Below, one piece after another: positions 51,896 through 61,246 of a stretch of DNA of 64,000 nt. Source of the DNA: Flaviflexus equikiangi (GTDB lineage: Bacteria; Actinomycetota; Actinomycetes; Actinomycetales; Actinomycetaceae). The position numbers and the translations under genes are program-made. The stretch spans positions 1,984,001 through 2,048,000 of the forward strand of contig NZ_CP059676.1 in NCBI RefSeq assembly GCF_014069875.1. The letters run 5' to 3'. How positions within the stretch are numbered: the stretch's first letter is position 1; the number at the start of each line of letters is the position of its first letter. A model generated the notes under the pieces. That model saw only the letters and a program-made list of their open reading frames with translations. It did no database searches and had not been told where the DNA came from.

Positions 51896-52447
51896 ATGTT
51901 CTCGTTCCTATCTCGCTCCTGGTGGCTTCCCTTTGCCAGCGGAATCGCCGCCATCATCTTCGGCCTTTTGGCGATCATCATGCCGGGGACAACTATTTCC
52001 CTCCTGCTGATGCTCTTTGCAATTTTTCTCATTGTGCAGGGCGCTGGCCTCGTCTGGTCCGCCTACAAGTCCGAGGGTCCCGGTTCGATCGCTCTCGGCG
52101 CGACAGGTGTCGTCCTCATCGTCTTCGCGATCTGGACTCTCGCGGCAACCGATTCGGCTGCTGAACTCCTCGTCACCATCATGGGTATCTGGGCTCTCGC
52201 CATCGGTGTCGCCACGGCTCTCGCCGGCTACGGCATCCGCAACCGCACCGACCAGTGGACCCTCCCCCTCATCGGCGGCATCATCATGGCCCTTGCCGGC
52301 ATCCTCGTCATCATCAAGCCGTGGACCGGCGTGGCCGCTATCGCGATCACCATCGGTGTCGGCGCTATCCTCTGGGGCGGCCTCATGGCCTCGATCGGCT
52401 GGTCTCTCAAGAGCATCCTCCCGGGCGACGAAGCACCGAGGAAGTAA
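51896..52447 (+). CDS. HdeD family (DUF308) membrane protein
   Basis: This 183-residue protein has six likely membrane helices in pairs, each pair containing the HdeD-like pattern (FGLLAIIMPG, ALAGILVIIKPW). E. coli HdeD is an acid-stress membrane protein, but most actinobacterial relatives are untested. An AGAGAGG ribosome site is present. It is a single gene with its own terminator, divergent from ppdK. Confidence 0.82.
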   Translation: MFSFLSRSWWLPFASGIAAIIFGLLAIIMPGTTISLLLMLFAIFLIVQGAGLVWSAYKSEGPGSIALGATGVVLIVFAIWTLAATDSAAELLVTIMGIWALAIGVATALAGYGIRNRTDQWTLPLIGGIIMALAGILVIIKPWTGVAAIAITIGVGAILWGGLMASIGWSLKSILPGDEAPRK

Positions 52448-52471
52448 CTGCAGCACCAAGGAACTCTGATG

Positions 52472-52496
52472 AGTGGGCCGGTTTCACCGGCCCACT
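52472..52496 (+). terminator. Terminator of the HdeD gene
   Basis: An 11-bp stem AGTGGGCCGGT with its complement and a 3-nt loop is followed by a short T/C-rich tail. fhs converges from the right. Confidence 0.75.
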
Positions 52497-52536
52497 TCTC
52501 TATGCGTCAAGACGGTGCACATGCGGCACCTTCCCC

Positions 52537-54171
52537 CTATTGCAGGCCTGTGAGCACACCGTCCGCGACGTCGATGTCGACAGCATTCGGATGTGCAGGA
52601 AGCCCCGGCATCGTCATCACCGAGCCCGCGATGAGGACGACGAATCCTGCACCCGCGGAGAGCCGCACGTCCGTGATCGGTAGCGTGTGTCCGCTCGGTG
52701 CCCCCATGAGCTTCTCAGCGGCGAAGGAGTAGGGGGATTTGGCGATGCAGATCGGCAGCCGTCCGTAGCCGCGCTCCTCGAGCCCCCGCAGCTTCCTCCG
52801 TGCCCCCTTCGACCATGAGACTGCGCCGGCACGGTACACCCGTGTGGCGACCAGGTGCGCCTTCTCGGCAAGGGACACGTCTTCCGGGTAGCAGAATGTC
52901 GTCTCGCTCGGCTTCTCGAGGTCGGCCAGGACGGCACGGGCAAGATCGATCGAACCGGCTCCCCCGTCAGTGAAGTGGGTGCTGGTCACGGCTCTCACCC
53001 CGAGGGGCTCGAGAAGATCAGCCACCGCCTGGAGCTCTGCCGGCGTATCCGTGTCGAAGGCGTTGAGAGCGACGAGAACGTTCTGGCCGAAGACATCCTT
53101 GAGGTTCTCGACATGGCGGAGGAGATTGCTCGCCCCCGCCCGGAGCGCCTCGACATTCTCTGCCGCCACGTCACGGACGGGCACCCCTCCATGATATTTC
53201 AGGGCCCGGACGGTTGCGACAACGACGGACAGATCGGGCCGCAGCCCCGACTGCCTGCACAAGATGTCGATGAACTTCTCCGCGCCGAGGTCCGCACCGA
53301 AGCCCGCTTCGGTGATCGTGATCGTCCCTGTCGCGAGTGCGGCTCTCGTTGCCAGCACGCTGTTGCAGCCGTGGGCGATGTTCGCGAAGGGGCCCCCGTG
53401 GACGAATGCGGGGGTTCCTTCGAGGGTTTGGACCAGGTTGGGGGCGAGAGCATCCTTGAGGATCGCCGTGAGAGCCCCAGCGGCAGAGAGCTCGGCAGCA
53501 GTCACTTCGCCGCCGTCGTATCTCTCGCCGACGACGATGCGGCTGAGCCTTTCCCGCAGATCATCGCGGGATTCCGCAAGGCACAGGACAGCCATGATCT
53601 GGCTGGCCGCCGTGATGTCGAACCCGGTCTCCGCGAGAACCCCGTTGCTTCGCCCGCCGAGAGAGGTGACGATGTGGCGGAGCGAACGGTCATTGACGTC
53701 GATGGCGCGGCGAATCTCGATGGAACGCGGATCGATGTCCAGTGCGTTGCCGTGGTGGATATGGTTGTCGACGAGTGCGGCGAGGAGGTTGTTCGCCGCA
53801 GCGATCGCCGCGAAATCACCGGTGAAATGGAGGTTGATATCGTCTTCTGGCAGGAGCCTGGCTCGCCCACCCCCAGTCGCTCCCCCCTTCATCCCGAACA
53901 CGGGCCCCATCGAGGGTTCCCGAAGGGCGAGAACAGCCTCCTCCCCCAGTCCCCGCAGACCATCGGCCAGGCCGATCGACGTGGTCGTCTTCCCCTCACC
54001 GGCCGGCGTGGGGGACATGGCCGTGACGAGGACGAGGCGCGATCGCCGAGGCGGCAGCGACGCGAGCCACTCCAGATCCACTTTCGCCTTGTCGTGTCCG
54101 TACCTCAGCAGTGCTTCATCGGGAATCCCGATCGAGCGGGCAATATCGGCAATGGGCTGGGGATGCGTCAT
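52537..54171 (-). CDS. fhs: Formate-tetrahydrofolate ligase
   Basis: This 544-residue protein has the P-loop-like TPAGEGKTT (55-63), the EPSMGPVFGMKGGATGGG block and the conserved LNAFDTDT and FVVLIAGSVMTMPGLP segments. It makes 10-formyl-THF from formate, THF and ATP, supplying one-carbon units independent of serine. The ATG lies 6 nt after TAAACT on the minus strand without a ribosome site (leaderless). Confidence 0.94.
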   Translation of the reverse strand: MTHPQPIADIARSIGIPDEALLRYGHDKAKVDLEWLASLPPRRSRLVLVTAMSPTPAGEGKTTTSIGLADGLRGLGEEAVLALREPSMGPVFGMKGGATGGGRARLLPEDDINLHFTGDFAAIAAANNLLAALVDNHIHHGNALDIDPRSIEIRRAIDVNDRSLRHIVTSLGGRSNGVLAETGFDITAASQIMAVLCLAESRDDLRERLSRIVVGERYDGGEVTAAELSAAGALTAILKDALAPNLVQTLEGTPAFVHGGPFANIAHGCNSVLATRAALATGTITITEAGFGADLGAEKFIDILCRQSGLRPDLSVVVATVRALKYHGGVPVRDVAAENVEALRAGASNLLRHVENLKDVFGQNVLVALNAFDTDTPAELQAVADLLEPLGVRAVTSTHFTDGGAGSIDLARAVLADLEKPSETTFCYPEDVSLAEKAHLVATRVYRAGAVSWSKGARRKLRGLEERGYGRLPICIAKSPYSFAAEKLMGAPSGHTLPITDVRLSAGAGFVVLIAGSVMTMPGLPAHPNAVDIDVADGVLTGLQ

Positions 54172-54228
54172 GCCTCGAGTTTAGTGGAGGCGGGTGTGGC
54201 GGCGGTGTGTTATCGAGTGCCGGTACGC

Positions 54229-54266
54229 AGAAGGTGGGGAGCAGATTGCTCTGCTCCCCACCTTCT
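54229..54266 (-). terminator. Terminator of clpC
   Basis: A perfect 17-bp stem beginning AGAAGGTGGGGAG with a 4-nt loop lies 7 nt after the clpC stop. Confidence 0.85.
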
Positions 54267-54273
54267 CTCGTGA

Positions 54274-56802
54274 CTACTGGCCCGCTTCGAGTGCGGTGTC
54301 GTCGAGTGCGTCGACCGCCTCGTTGATCTGTTCCTCGAGGACCTCGTCGACCGATTCACCCTCGAAGGTGAAGGACATCGGAATGTTGTCCTGATCGACC
54401 CCGACCTTGATGGTCTGGCCCGGCTTGAGATCGCCGAAGAGGATCTTCTCCGACAGCGTGTCCTCGATTTCGCGCTGGATGGCGCGGCGGAGGGGACGCG
54501 CACCGAGAACGGGGTCGTAGCCGCGCTCCGCGAGCAGTTCCTTCGCCTCCTGCGTGATCTCGATCAGCATGTCCTGGTCGGCGAGACGCTCGGACAGCTG
54601 CGCGATCATGAGATCGACGATCTTGAGGACCTCGTCGCGGGAGAGCTGCGGGAACACGATGATCTCGTCGACACGGTTGAGGAACTCGGGACGGAAGTGC
54701 TGCTTGAGCTCGTCGTTCACCTTCGTCTTCATCCGGTCGTAGGACGCCATCGTGTCGCCCGTGACCTGGAAGCCCGTGTTCTGCGAACGCGCGATGTCCT
54801 TCGTGCCAAGGTTGGTCGTCATGATGATGACCGTGTTCTTGAAGTCGACGACACGACCCTGCGAGTCCGTGAGGCGTCCCTCTTCGAGGATCTGCAGCAG
54901 GGAGTTGAAGAGATCCTGGTGTGCCTTCTCGACCTCGTCGAAGAGGATGACGGAGAACGGACGGCGTCGAACCTTCTCGGTCAGCTGACCGCCGTCTTCA
55001 TATCCGACATACCCGGGAGGGGCACCGAACAGTCGCGAGACCGTGTGCTTCTCCGCGTACTCCGACATGTCGAGCGTGATGAGGGCATCCTCGTCGCCGA
55101 ACATGAACTCGGCGAGAGCCTTCGCGAGCTCCGTCTTGCCGACGCCGGTCGGGCCGGCGAAGATGAACGAACCGCCCGGACGCTTCGGATCCTTGAGGCC
55201 TGCACGCGTGCGGCGGATAGCCTGGGACAAGGAACGAATCGCATCGTCCTGGCCGACGATCCGCTTGTGCAGCTCCTCTTCCATGCGCAGGAGCTTCGCG
55301 GATTCCGCCTCGGTGAGCTTGAAGACGGGGATACCGGTGGACATCGCGAGAACTTCGCCGATGAGATCGCCGTCGACGACGGACACCTGATCCATGTCTC
55401 CCGACTTCCAGGCCTTGTCCTTCTCGGCACGCTCCTCGGCAAGACGCTGCTCGGTGTCGCGCAGAGCGGCGGCCTTCTCGAAGTCCTGCCCGTCGATCGC
55501 GGCTTCCTTCTGCTTGCGAACATCGGCGATCTTCTCGTCGAGGTCGCGCAGCTCCGGCGGGGCCGTCATCTTCCGGATGGCGAGGCGGGCTCCCGCTTCG
55601 TCGATGAGGTCGATGGCCTTATCGGGGAGGAAGCGGTCGTTGACGTAGCGGTCGGACAGCGTTGCGGCCTGCTCGATCGCATCATCCGTGATGGTGACGC
55701 GGTGGAAGGCTTCATACCGATCGCGCAGTCCGCGAAGGATGTCGATCGTCTGCTCCACGGTCGGCTGATCCACCTGGATCGGCTGGAATCGGCGTTCGAG
55801 GGCGGCATCCTTCTCGATGTGCTTGCGGTACTCGTCGAGTGTCGTGGCACCGATGATCTGGAGTTCGCCGCGTGCCATCATCGGCTTGAGCAGGGACGCC
55901 GCATCGAGCGCGCCCTCCGCCGCACCGGCGCCCACCATGGTGTGCACCTCGTCGATGAAGAGGATGATGTCTCCGCGGGTGTTCACTTCCTTGAGGATCT
56001 TCTTCAGACGCTCTTCGAAGTCGCCGCGGTAGCGGGAACCCGCCACGAGGGAGCCCATGTCCAGGGCGTACAGCTGCTTGTCGCGGAGGGTCTCGGGCAC
56101 GTCGCCGGAGGCGATGGACTGGGCGAGTCCCTCCACCACGGCCGTCTTGCCCACGCCCGGTTCGCCGATGAGAACAGGGTTGTTCTTCGTGCGGCGGGAC
56201 AGGATCTGCATGACCCTCTCGGTTTCGAGCATGCGTCCGATGACGGGATCGAGCTTGCGCTCGCGTGCCGCATGCGTGAGGTTGCGGCCGAACTGGTCAA
56301 GAATCGTCGAGCCGGCCTTCTGGCCCTCTCGCGGGCCGCTGCCCACTCCGACGGTCTCCTTGCCCTGGTATCCGCTCATCAGCTGGTTGACCTGCTGGCG
56401 TACTCGCGGCAGGTCGGCGCCGAGCTTGACGAGGACCTTGGCGGCCACGCCGTCCTGCTCGCGGAGCAGGCCGAGGAGGAGGTGTTCGGTACCGATGTAC
56501 GAGTGGCCGAGCTGCAGGCCCTCGCGCAGTGCGTACTCGAGGACCTTCTTCGCCCGCGGAGTGAAGGGGATATGGCCGGAGGGAGCTTCGTTCCCCTCGC
56601 CAATAATGTCAATAACCTGGACACGTACGTCATCCAGCGAGATCTCGAGTGCCTCGAGGGACTTCGCTGCCACACCCTCACCCTCGCGGATAAGGCCGAG
56701 CAGAATATGCTCGGTGCCCAGGTATTTGTGCTTGAGGTTCCGAGCCTCATCCTGGGCAAGCACGATCACGCGCCGCGCACGGTCAGTAAACCGTTCGAAC
56801 AT
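54274..56802 (-). CDS. clpC: ATP-dependent Clp protease ATP-binding subunit ClpC
   Basis: This 842-residue AAA+ unfoldase has a double Clp-N domain (two GTEHLLLGL-type repeats in the first 130 residues). It also has two nucleotide-binding modules (Walker A GEPGVGKT near 205 and GPTGVGKT near 540) and a UVR-type middle coil near 430-470, which mark it as ClpC. It feeds proteins to ClpP. A GGAGG site precedes the ATG, and a ClgR-like box lies about 60 nt upstream. Confidence 0.95.
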   Translation of the reverse strand: MFERFTDRARRVIVLAQDEARNLKHKYLGTEHILLGLIREGEGVAAKSLEALEISLDDVRVQVIDIIGEGNEAPSGHIPFTPRAKKVLEYALREGLQLGHSYIGTEHLLLGLLREQDGVAAKVLVKLGADLPRVRQQVNQLMSGYQGKETVGVGSGPREGQKAGSTILDQFGRNLTHAARERKLDPVIGRMLETERVMQILSRRTKNNPVLIGEPGVGKTAVVEGLAQSIASGDVPETLRDKQLYALDMGSLVAGSRYRGDFEERLKKILKEVNTRGDIILFIDEVHTMVGAGAAEGALDAASLLKPMMARGELQIIGATTLDEYRKHIEKDAALERRFQPIQVDQPTVEQTIDILRGLRDRYEAFHRVTITDDAIEQAATLSDRYVNDRFLPDKAIDLIDEAGARLAIRKMTAPPELRDLDEKIADVRKQKEAAIDGQDFEKAAALRDTEQRLAEERAEKDKAWKSGDMDQVSVVDGDLIGEVLAMSTGIPVFKLTEAESAKLLRMEEELHKRIVGQDDAIRSLSQAIRRTRAGLKDPKRPGGSFIFAGPTGVGKTELAKALAEFMFGDEDALITLDMSEYAEKHTVSRLFGAPPGYVGYEDGGQLTEKVRRRPFSVILFDEVEKAHQDLFNSLLQILEEGRLTDSQGRVVDFKNTVIIMTTNLGTKDIARSQNTGFQVTGDTMASYDRMKTKVNDELKQHFRPEFLNRVDEIIVFPQLSRDEVLKIVDLMIAQLSERLADQDMLIEITQEAKELLAERGYDPVLGARPLRRAIQREIEDTLSEKILFGDLKPGQTIKVGVDQDNIPMSFTFEGESVDEVLEEQINEAVDALDDTALEAGQ

Positions 56803-56861
56803 TGCGCCTCCTTTAATAGCTTCACCAACTCTAACTGTCGATGCGGGAGTGCTATGCCCGT

Positions 56862-56879
56862 GTTCGCCACTGGCGTTAG
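56862..56879. promoter_or_regulatory. ClgR-like operator upstream of clpC
   Basis: CGC-N5-GCG within GTTCGCCACTGGCGTTAG resembles the ClgR box that activates clpC and clpP genes in corynebacteria and streptomycetes. It lies 60-77 nt before the clpC start, a normal activator position. Confidence 0.5.
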
Positions 56880-56890
56880 CCGTTATCTGC

Positions 56891-57313
56891 CTAGCATTCC
56901 CACCACAGGGTGAAGGGGCCGTCGTTGACGCTTTCCACTGCCATCATCGCGCCGAAGACGCCCGTCTTGACGACGAGGCCGTGGGCGCTCTCGAGCCTGC
57001 GCGCGACCGCCTCATAGACTGGTTCCGCAACGGGACCCGGCGCGGCGTGCGACCACGAGGGCCGCCGGCCTTTCCGGATATCCCCGTAGAGCGTGAACTG
57101 GGAGACGAGGAGGATCTCCCCGCCCCGTTCCGTCACGCTCTCATCCTCGAACACGCGCAGGTCGGCGATCTTCCGCGCGGTGAGTTCGATCTCGCGATCA
57201 CCGTCGTCCGCGGTGACGCCGAGCAGGACGAGCAGGCCGGGGCCGATGGTGGACACGGTCTCGCCGTCGACGCTGACGCTGGCGGAGGCGACGCGGCTGA
57301 TCACTGCCCGCAC
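56891..57313 (-). CDS. dtd: D-aminoacyl-tRNA deacylase
   Basis: This 140-residue DTD-family protein has the conserved SQFTLYGD segment and the C-terminal [18 protein letters not shown] motif that forms the active site. It removes D-amino acids, and glycine, from tRNA. The GTG start overlaps the stop of the DUF2516 gene by one base (TAGTG). Confidence 0.93.
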   Translation of the reverse strand: MRAVISRVASASVSVDGETVSTIGPGLLVLLGVTADDGDREIELTARKIADLRVFEDESVTERGGEILLVSQFTLYGDIRKGRRPSWSHAAPGPVAEPVYEAVARRLESAHGLVVKTGVFGAMMAVESVNDGPFTLWWEC

Positions 57314-57609
57314 TACCAGGAGCCCCGATCCCTGGGCCCGCGGCGGGGGCTGTCATCGAGCTTCGGCTTGATCGTGCCGAGATAGTAGATGACAAGGATG
57401 AAGCATGCGAGCGAGATGAGGAAGGAACCGGGGATGCGGAAGGGCATGAGTCCGGCGCGGAGTGCGAGTCCGCCCAGCAGTGCCGCTACCCACGCCCACT
57501 TGCTCATGGTTCCCGCCCACGGGAAGGCATCTTTCGGCCGCGTCGCGGCATCGACGATCGCCCACAGGAACAGGGCGATGACGAAGTAGTTGAAGAGCAT
57601 CCCGATCAT
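57313..57609 (-). CDS. DUF2516-family small membrane protein
   Basis: This 98-residue protein has three or four hydrophobic segments, a conserved [15 protein letters not shown] loop after the first helix and a basic tail. It matches the actinobacterial DUF2516 family of unknown function. The ATG overlaps the ygfZ stop (ATGA), and its stop overlaps dtd, so it belongs to a four-gene operon. Confidence 0.75.
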   Translation of the reverse strand: MIGMLFNYFVIALFLWAIVDAATRPKDAFPWAGTMSKWAWVAALLGGLALRAGLMPFRIPGSFLISLACFILVIYYLGTIKPKLDDSPRRGPRDRGSW

Positions 57610-58667
57610 GGCGCAAGCTTTCGTATCTTGGGGCGATCGTAGGACAGTGCCGTCCTGCCGTCCGGGTTGACGATGACCTCCGCGAGCGCGGGTATGCCAT
57701 CGATGGCGAGCTGGGCGTCGAGCGGCGTGTTGCGCTTGAGCAGACCGAGGCCGACGGGCCCCTCGTCCATGTCGCGCCCCGCGCTCGTGATCTTCCCGAC
57801 CGTCTTCTCTCCCCATAGGATCTCGGATCCTGCGGCAGGGAGGCGCTCTGCGGAGCCATCGAGTTGGAGGAGGACTGCGCGCCGTGGGGGGCGTCCGAGG
57901 TTGACGGTGCGCGCAACGGCCTCTTGGCCGCGGTAGCAGCCCTTGTCGAGGTGGACGGCAGAGCGGAGCCAGTCCCATTCGTGCGGGAGGGACTTGTCGT
58001 CAACATCGAGGGCTGGCCGGGGCCGCAGATCGACGATCCGCTGAGCTTCCCACGCGAGCATGCCCGCCATCGTGCCCTCCCACTCGTCGAGAGCGGCCTC
58101 GAGGTCAGCGGCCGGCACGAGGGCCAAATAGCGGTCGTGTCCGCGCGCAGGATGCTGATCCGGGTCGGCTCCGTAGGCGACGGATGATGCTGGGACGGCG
58201 GGCCAGGGGTCACGCCACGTGAGGATCGCCCGCGGCACGGTCTCGGAACCGTATCCGCCGAGGAGGCTGAGGTCGTCGCGGAGTGCGACGTCTACTCTCA
58301 TCATGAACTTCATGGACTGGAGGAAAGCCCGCAGCTCCTCTCCCTGCCCGACATCGGTGATGAGGTAGAGGGTCTCGCCGTCGTCCTGGACGAAGGCTGG
58401 CACCTGGATCCGACCCTCCGCGCTCAACAGGATGGTCTCTGTCGATTCCCCCGGCGTCAGCCCCGTCAGGTGCTGGGTTGTCAGGCTGTGGACCCACGTG
58501 AGCCGGTCCTGGCCCGTCACGGTCACCACCTCCATGTGGGACAGGTCGACGAGTGCCGTGCCCGCGAGGAGGGCGCGCTGCTCCCTGGCGGGTGAGCCGT
58601 AGTGGGCGGGGACGGGAGCATCGATGCCGTCCCCGAGGACGGCGCCGGGACGCTCGCTCGGCTTCAC
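57606..58667 (-). CDS. ygfZ: YgfZ/GcvT-domain protein, folate-dependent Fe-S cluster assembly factor
   Basis: This 353-residue protein has the aminomethyltransferase-like fold and the diagnostic YgfZ motif KGCYRGQEAVAR near residue 243, with the functional cysteine. YgfZ proteins help assemble or repair certain Fe-S enzymes and bind folate. The GTG start overlaps the nitrobindin-like gene stop (GTGA). Confidence 0.88.
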   Translation of the reverse strand: MKPSERPGAVLGDGIDAPVPAHYGSPAREQRALLAGTALVDLSHMEVVTVTGQDRLTWVHSLTTQHLTGLTPGESTETILLSAEGRIQVPAFVQDDGETLYLITDVGQGEELRAFLQSMKFMMRVDVALRDDLSLLGGYGSETVPRAILTWRDPWPAVPASSVAYGADPDQHPARGHDRYLALVPAADLEAALDEWEGTMAGMLAWEAQRIVDLRPRPALDVDDKSLPHEWDWLRSAVHLDKGCYRGQEAVARTVNLGRPPRRAVLLQLDGSAERLPAAGSEILWGEKTVGKITSAGRDMDEGPVGLGLLKRNTPLDAQLAIDGIPALAEVIVNPDGRTALSYDRPKIRKLAP

Positions 58668-59221
58668 ATGTCCTCCCGGACGCGTGAGAGCCTGCCCGCG
58701 GCGTAGGACTGCATCTCCTCGCCGAAGGCCGCCATGTCGTACGCGAAGAGGAGATCCGATTCGACAAGGCCGACCTGGAGGCTGCTGGCGTTCACCTCTG
58801 CTCCCGCCGCGGAGCGCACCATCGCATCGGAGATGAGTGTCATGCGGGGCGCCTTGACTGTGCCGATGTAGAGCGCGACCCGGCCGTCCGGGGTGGCGAT
58901 CATCGCTTCGACGTCGCCCTCTTTCTCGGGAGACTGGCGAAGGTAGCCGGAGGCGACCTGCCAGCGGCGGTTCTCGGTCAGCTGCGACACCCCAACGGAG
59001 CCCGGCAGCTCCTTATCGATGTCGTCCGGGTTCTCGTTCGCCAGCGTCCACGTCGACGTGACCGTCAGGTAGGGCCCGCCGTCGTTGTGGATCTCGAGAT
59101 CGCAGATGATGGCAGCATCGTCGATGCCGGGGTAGCCGAGCATGCCATAGCCGCGCCACGTGCCGACCAGCCATGCCATCGGATAGGTCTCGGGGGCCAG
59201 ATTATCGGGAATCTCAAACAT
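58664..59221 (-). CDS. FABP/nitrobindin-like (DUF1794) beta-barrel protein
   Basis: This 185-residue protein has the nitrobindin signature GTWRGYG near the N-terminus and ten predicted strands. Bacterial nitrobindins bind heme through a histidine in a C-terminal THHLSA-like motif. Here the matching stretch reads QSYAAGRL, so the usual proximal histidine is absent and heme binding is doubtful or uses tyrosine. The ATG lies 6 nt after TACTGT on the minus strand without a ribosome site (leaderless), and the gene heads the ygfZ-DUF2516-dtd operon. Confidence 0.8.
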   Translation of the reverse strand: MFEIPDNLAPETYPMAWLVGTWRGYGMLGYPGIDDAAIICDLEIHNDGGPYLTVTSTWTLANENPDDIDKELPGSVGVSQLTENRRWQVASGYLRQSPEKEGDVEAMIATPDGRVALYIGTVKAPRMTLISDAMVRSAAGAEVNASSLQVGLVESDLLFAYDMAAFGEEMQSYAAGRLSRVREDM

Positions 59222-59322
59222 GTCTCTACAGTAGCGAACCGGGGAAGCGTTCCAGAAGCGTCACTCTCGGACGACGGGGCCGAAGCGCTCGCAGACGGAG
59301 GGACGTTCGCCGCGGGCGTAGC

Positions 59323-60072
59323 TCAGGAGATGACGAGGACGAGCGTATAGGCGACGACGGCCGCGACGCAGAGCGGAACCATCGCCAGGGCGGCTCCCGG
59401 CCTCCGCCTGGTGGCAGGTGGGAGCCTGCGCAGGATCGAGTCGAAGATCGCGAGGATCGCGCCCGCGACGAAACCGGCCGCGGCGGCCACGTACCAGGCG
59501 ATGTCGGCGACGAGCATGAAGCCGAGTCCCCCGAGGAAACCGCCGACCATGTAGACGATGTGGCGGACGTGCCGGAGGGAGTGCGGGATGAGGACGTCGA
59601 GGAGAAGGGCCACAGCAACCGCGGTCAGCACGGCACTGGCGGCCACGCGACCATCCGCATCCACGACGACCGTCCTCGTCCACAGGGCAGTCATGAGGGC
59701 AAGGATGGAGCCGGAGACGGTTCCCGAGATCTGTTCGAGGAGGCGCGGACGTCCGTCTCGTCTCGCCATCTCCGCCACGAAGCCGACGATCACGGTGAGG
59801 CCGGCAAGGAACACGAGTTCGCGGACTCCGAGGAAGTATCCGACGGCCCCGGACGCGACGGAGAAGGCCGCGATGACACGCCTGGCGGTGCCAGGGTTGG
59901 GCAGGTCGATGAGGAACGGCCACCCCACCGCGAGGACGACGCCGATGGCGATACCTGCAGCCGTTGTCGCGATCGGTCCGAGCGCAACAGCGCCGAGAAG
60001 CACTCCTGCGCCCGCCAGGCTCGTGCCGGCACGGGCTCGCGAACTCATCCGCATCTCAATTCCACTCTTCAC
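59323..60072 (-). CDS. Uncharacterised polytopic membrane protein
   Basis: This protein of about 249 residues has roughly eight hydrophobic helices and few charged loops. Segments such as GFLGGLGFMLVADIAWYVAAAAGF are typical of small actinobacterial membrane proteins without known function. The start is uncertain: GTG at 60072 follows CAAGAT by 6 nt and could be leaderless, while ATGs at 60054 and 60048 are alternatives. It stands alone and I cannot assign a family. Confidence 0.6.
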   Translation of the reverse strand: MKSGIEMRMSSRARAGTSLAGAGVLLGAVALGPIATTAAGIAIGVVLAVGWPFLIDLPNPGTARRVIAAFSVASGAVGYFLGVRELVFLAGLTVIVGFVAEMARRDGRPRLLEQISGTVSGSILALMTALWTRTVVVDADGRVAASAVLTAVAVALLLDVLIPHSLRHVRHIVYMVGGFLGGLGFMLVADIAWYVAAAAGFVAGAILAIFDSILRRLPPATRRRPGAALAMVPLCVAAVVAYTLVLVIS

Positions 60073-60230
60073 CCCTTGATCTTGCCACGCCGCCCGCCCG
60101 CTCCCGCTCCTTATTCGACACGAGCCTCCTCGTCGAGTCGCCAGGAGCCAGATCTTGCCTGCAATTTGGTGCAGAAATGGGACGGGCGAATGCACGGAGG
60201 ATAGAGAGTGGACGTGATTGCCGCCACAGG

Positions 60231-60259
60231 TTGACGCGTGCGGGAAAGCCCGCAAGAAT
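60231..60259 (+). promoter_or_regulatory. Promoter-like sequence upstream of the candidate small RNA
   Basis: TTGACG and AAGAAT are separated by exactly 17 nt. The spacer contains a 5-bp inverted repeat (GCGGG/CCCGC, 60240-60253) that could be an operator. Confidence 0.4.
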
Positions 60260-60265
60260 ATGGGT

Positions 60266-60390
60266 ACGACATCGGATCGCGAAAGCCCCGGGCTCCAACT
60301 ATTGCCGCTACGAGCGGCCTACGCGCCGACAGGCGCTATCCGGTTCGGTGTCGCTCAAGTTAGCGTCGGCAATGCCGACGCTAACTTATT
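60266..60390 (+). ncRNA. Candidate small RNA
   Basis: Downstream of the promoter-like pair, hairpins occur at 60304-60318 (GCCGCT/AGCGGC), 60323-60336 (GCGCC/GGCGC) and 60357-60387 (14-bp stem, 3-nt loop, ending ACTTATT). The last one has the strength of a terminator but only a short T-tract and follows no gene. The stretch matches no tRNA, 6S or SRP RNA pattern that I know. It could instead be part of the leader of the FadR-type gene 145 nt downstream. Confidence 0.4.
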
Positions 60391-60534
60391 GTCCCCGCAT
60401 TGTGAGCGGAGGGACACCTCTCGGCACCACTTGCCACACTATGGTGACGCCAACCACACCACCATCATTGAGGGTCCGGCACGGGGCCTGGGGCTGGCGT
60501 GAGACAATCGAGCGGCAAGGACAAAGGAGTGCAC

Positions 60535-61245
60535 ATGCCGGTTGATCGGGTCACATCAGCCATTGACGCCATTTTAGCCCGGATTCATTCCGGCGAGTTT
60601 CCCGTGGGCGAAGCGCTGCCGCCCGAGGCGGATCTGGCGACGATGCTCGAGGTTTCTCGCCCGACGATGAGAGAGGCCGTTCGCTCACTGTCGACGAAGG
60701 GCGTCCTGCGCGTTATCCACGGGCGCGGCACGTTCGTCAATCCCGTGGCCAGCTGGACCGATCTTCCCGCCATGGTGGAAGCATTAGGCCGCTCCCAGTC
60801 CCCTCGCGAGATCGGCCTGCAGCTCATCGAGCTGCGCCGCATGATCGAGGTGGGCGCGTGCGGCCTTGCCGCGCGCAACCGCACCGACGACGATATCGCT
60901 GTCCTCACGGAGCTTCTCACCATGTTCGAGGATGCGGCCGAGACGGGCGACATCGACACGATCGCAAAAGCCGATCTCGCTTTCCACACGACGATTCTGG
61001 AAGCGAGCGCGAATCCGTTCCTGTCCGTCATCATGCATCCTCTTCAGGATGCTCTCTCAGCATCACGGAAGCAGACGAGTGCCGACTCCCGGATCCGACG
61101 CCGGGCGGCCGAGCATCACCGCATCATCCTCTCCGCCATCGTCGATGGCGATGAGGCGCGGGCGAAAGATGCGATGCGGAAGCATATGACCCAGACGAGG
61201 GACGACATCGCAGCCTATCTGCCCGACCAGCCCGTGACGGACTAG
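60535..61245 (+). CDS. GntR/FadR-family transcriptional regulator
   Basis: This 236-residue protein has an N-terminal winged helix-turn-helix (PPEADLATMLEVSRPTMREA) and a C-terminal all-helical FCD domain with histidines in DLAFHTTIL and AEHHRII that usually bind a metal. The FadR/FCD group controls sugar-acid and carboxylate catabolism. The ATG at 60535 has AAAGGAG 5 nt upstream; a start 36 nt upstream lacks one. The stop codon TAG lies inside the target site (ACTAGT) of the adjacent IS481 element and was preserved by the duplication. Confidence 0.85.
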   Translation: MPVDRVTSAIDAILARIHSGEFPVGEALPPEADLATMLEVSRPTMREAVRSLSTKGVLRVIHGRGTFVNPVASWTDLPAMVEALGRSQSPREIGLQLIELRRMIEVGACGLAARNRTDDDIAVLTELLTMFEDAAETGDIDTIAKADLAFHTTILEASANPFLSVIMHPLQDALSASRKQTSADSRIRRRAAEHHRIILSAIVDGDEARAKDAMRKHMTQTRDDIAAYLPDQPVTD

Positions 61246-61246
61246 T
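61241..61246. repeat. Left target-site duplication of the IS481 element (ACTAGT)
   Basis: This is identical to 63744-63749. The 6-bp form NCTAGN is the known target of IS481-type elements. It contains the regulator stop codon. Confidence 0.9.

Larger units (their letters stand above)
60073..60534. other. 462-nt divergent intergenic region with a candidate small RNA
   Basis: No convincing protein is encoded here. The right half contains a promoter-like pair with ideal spacing (60231-60259) followed by a series of hairpins ending in a very stable stem-loop (60357-60387). Confidence 0.5.

Noticed and set aside
60056-60502. Short frames on both strands in the region before the FadR-type gene
   Set aside because: No ribosome site, no family resemblance, and they cross the hairpin series.
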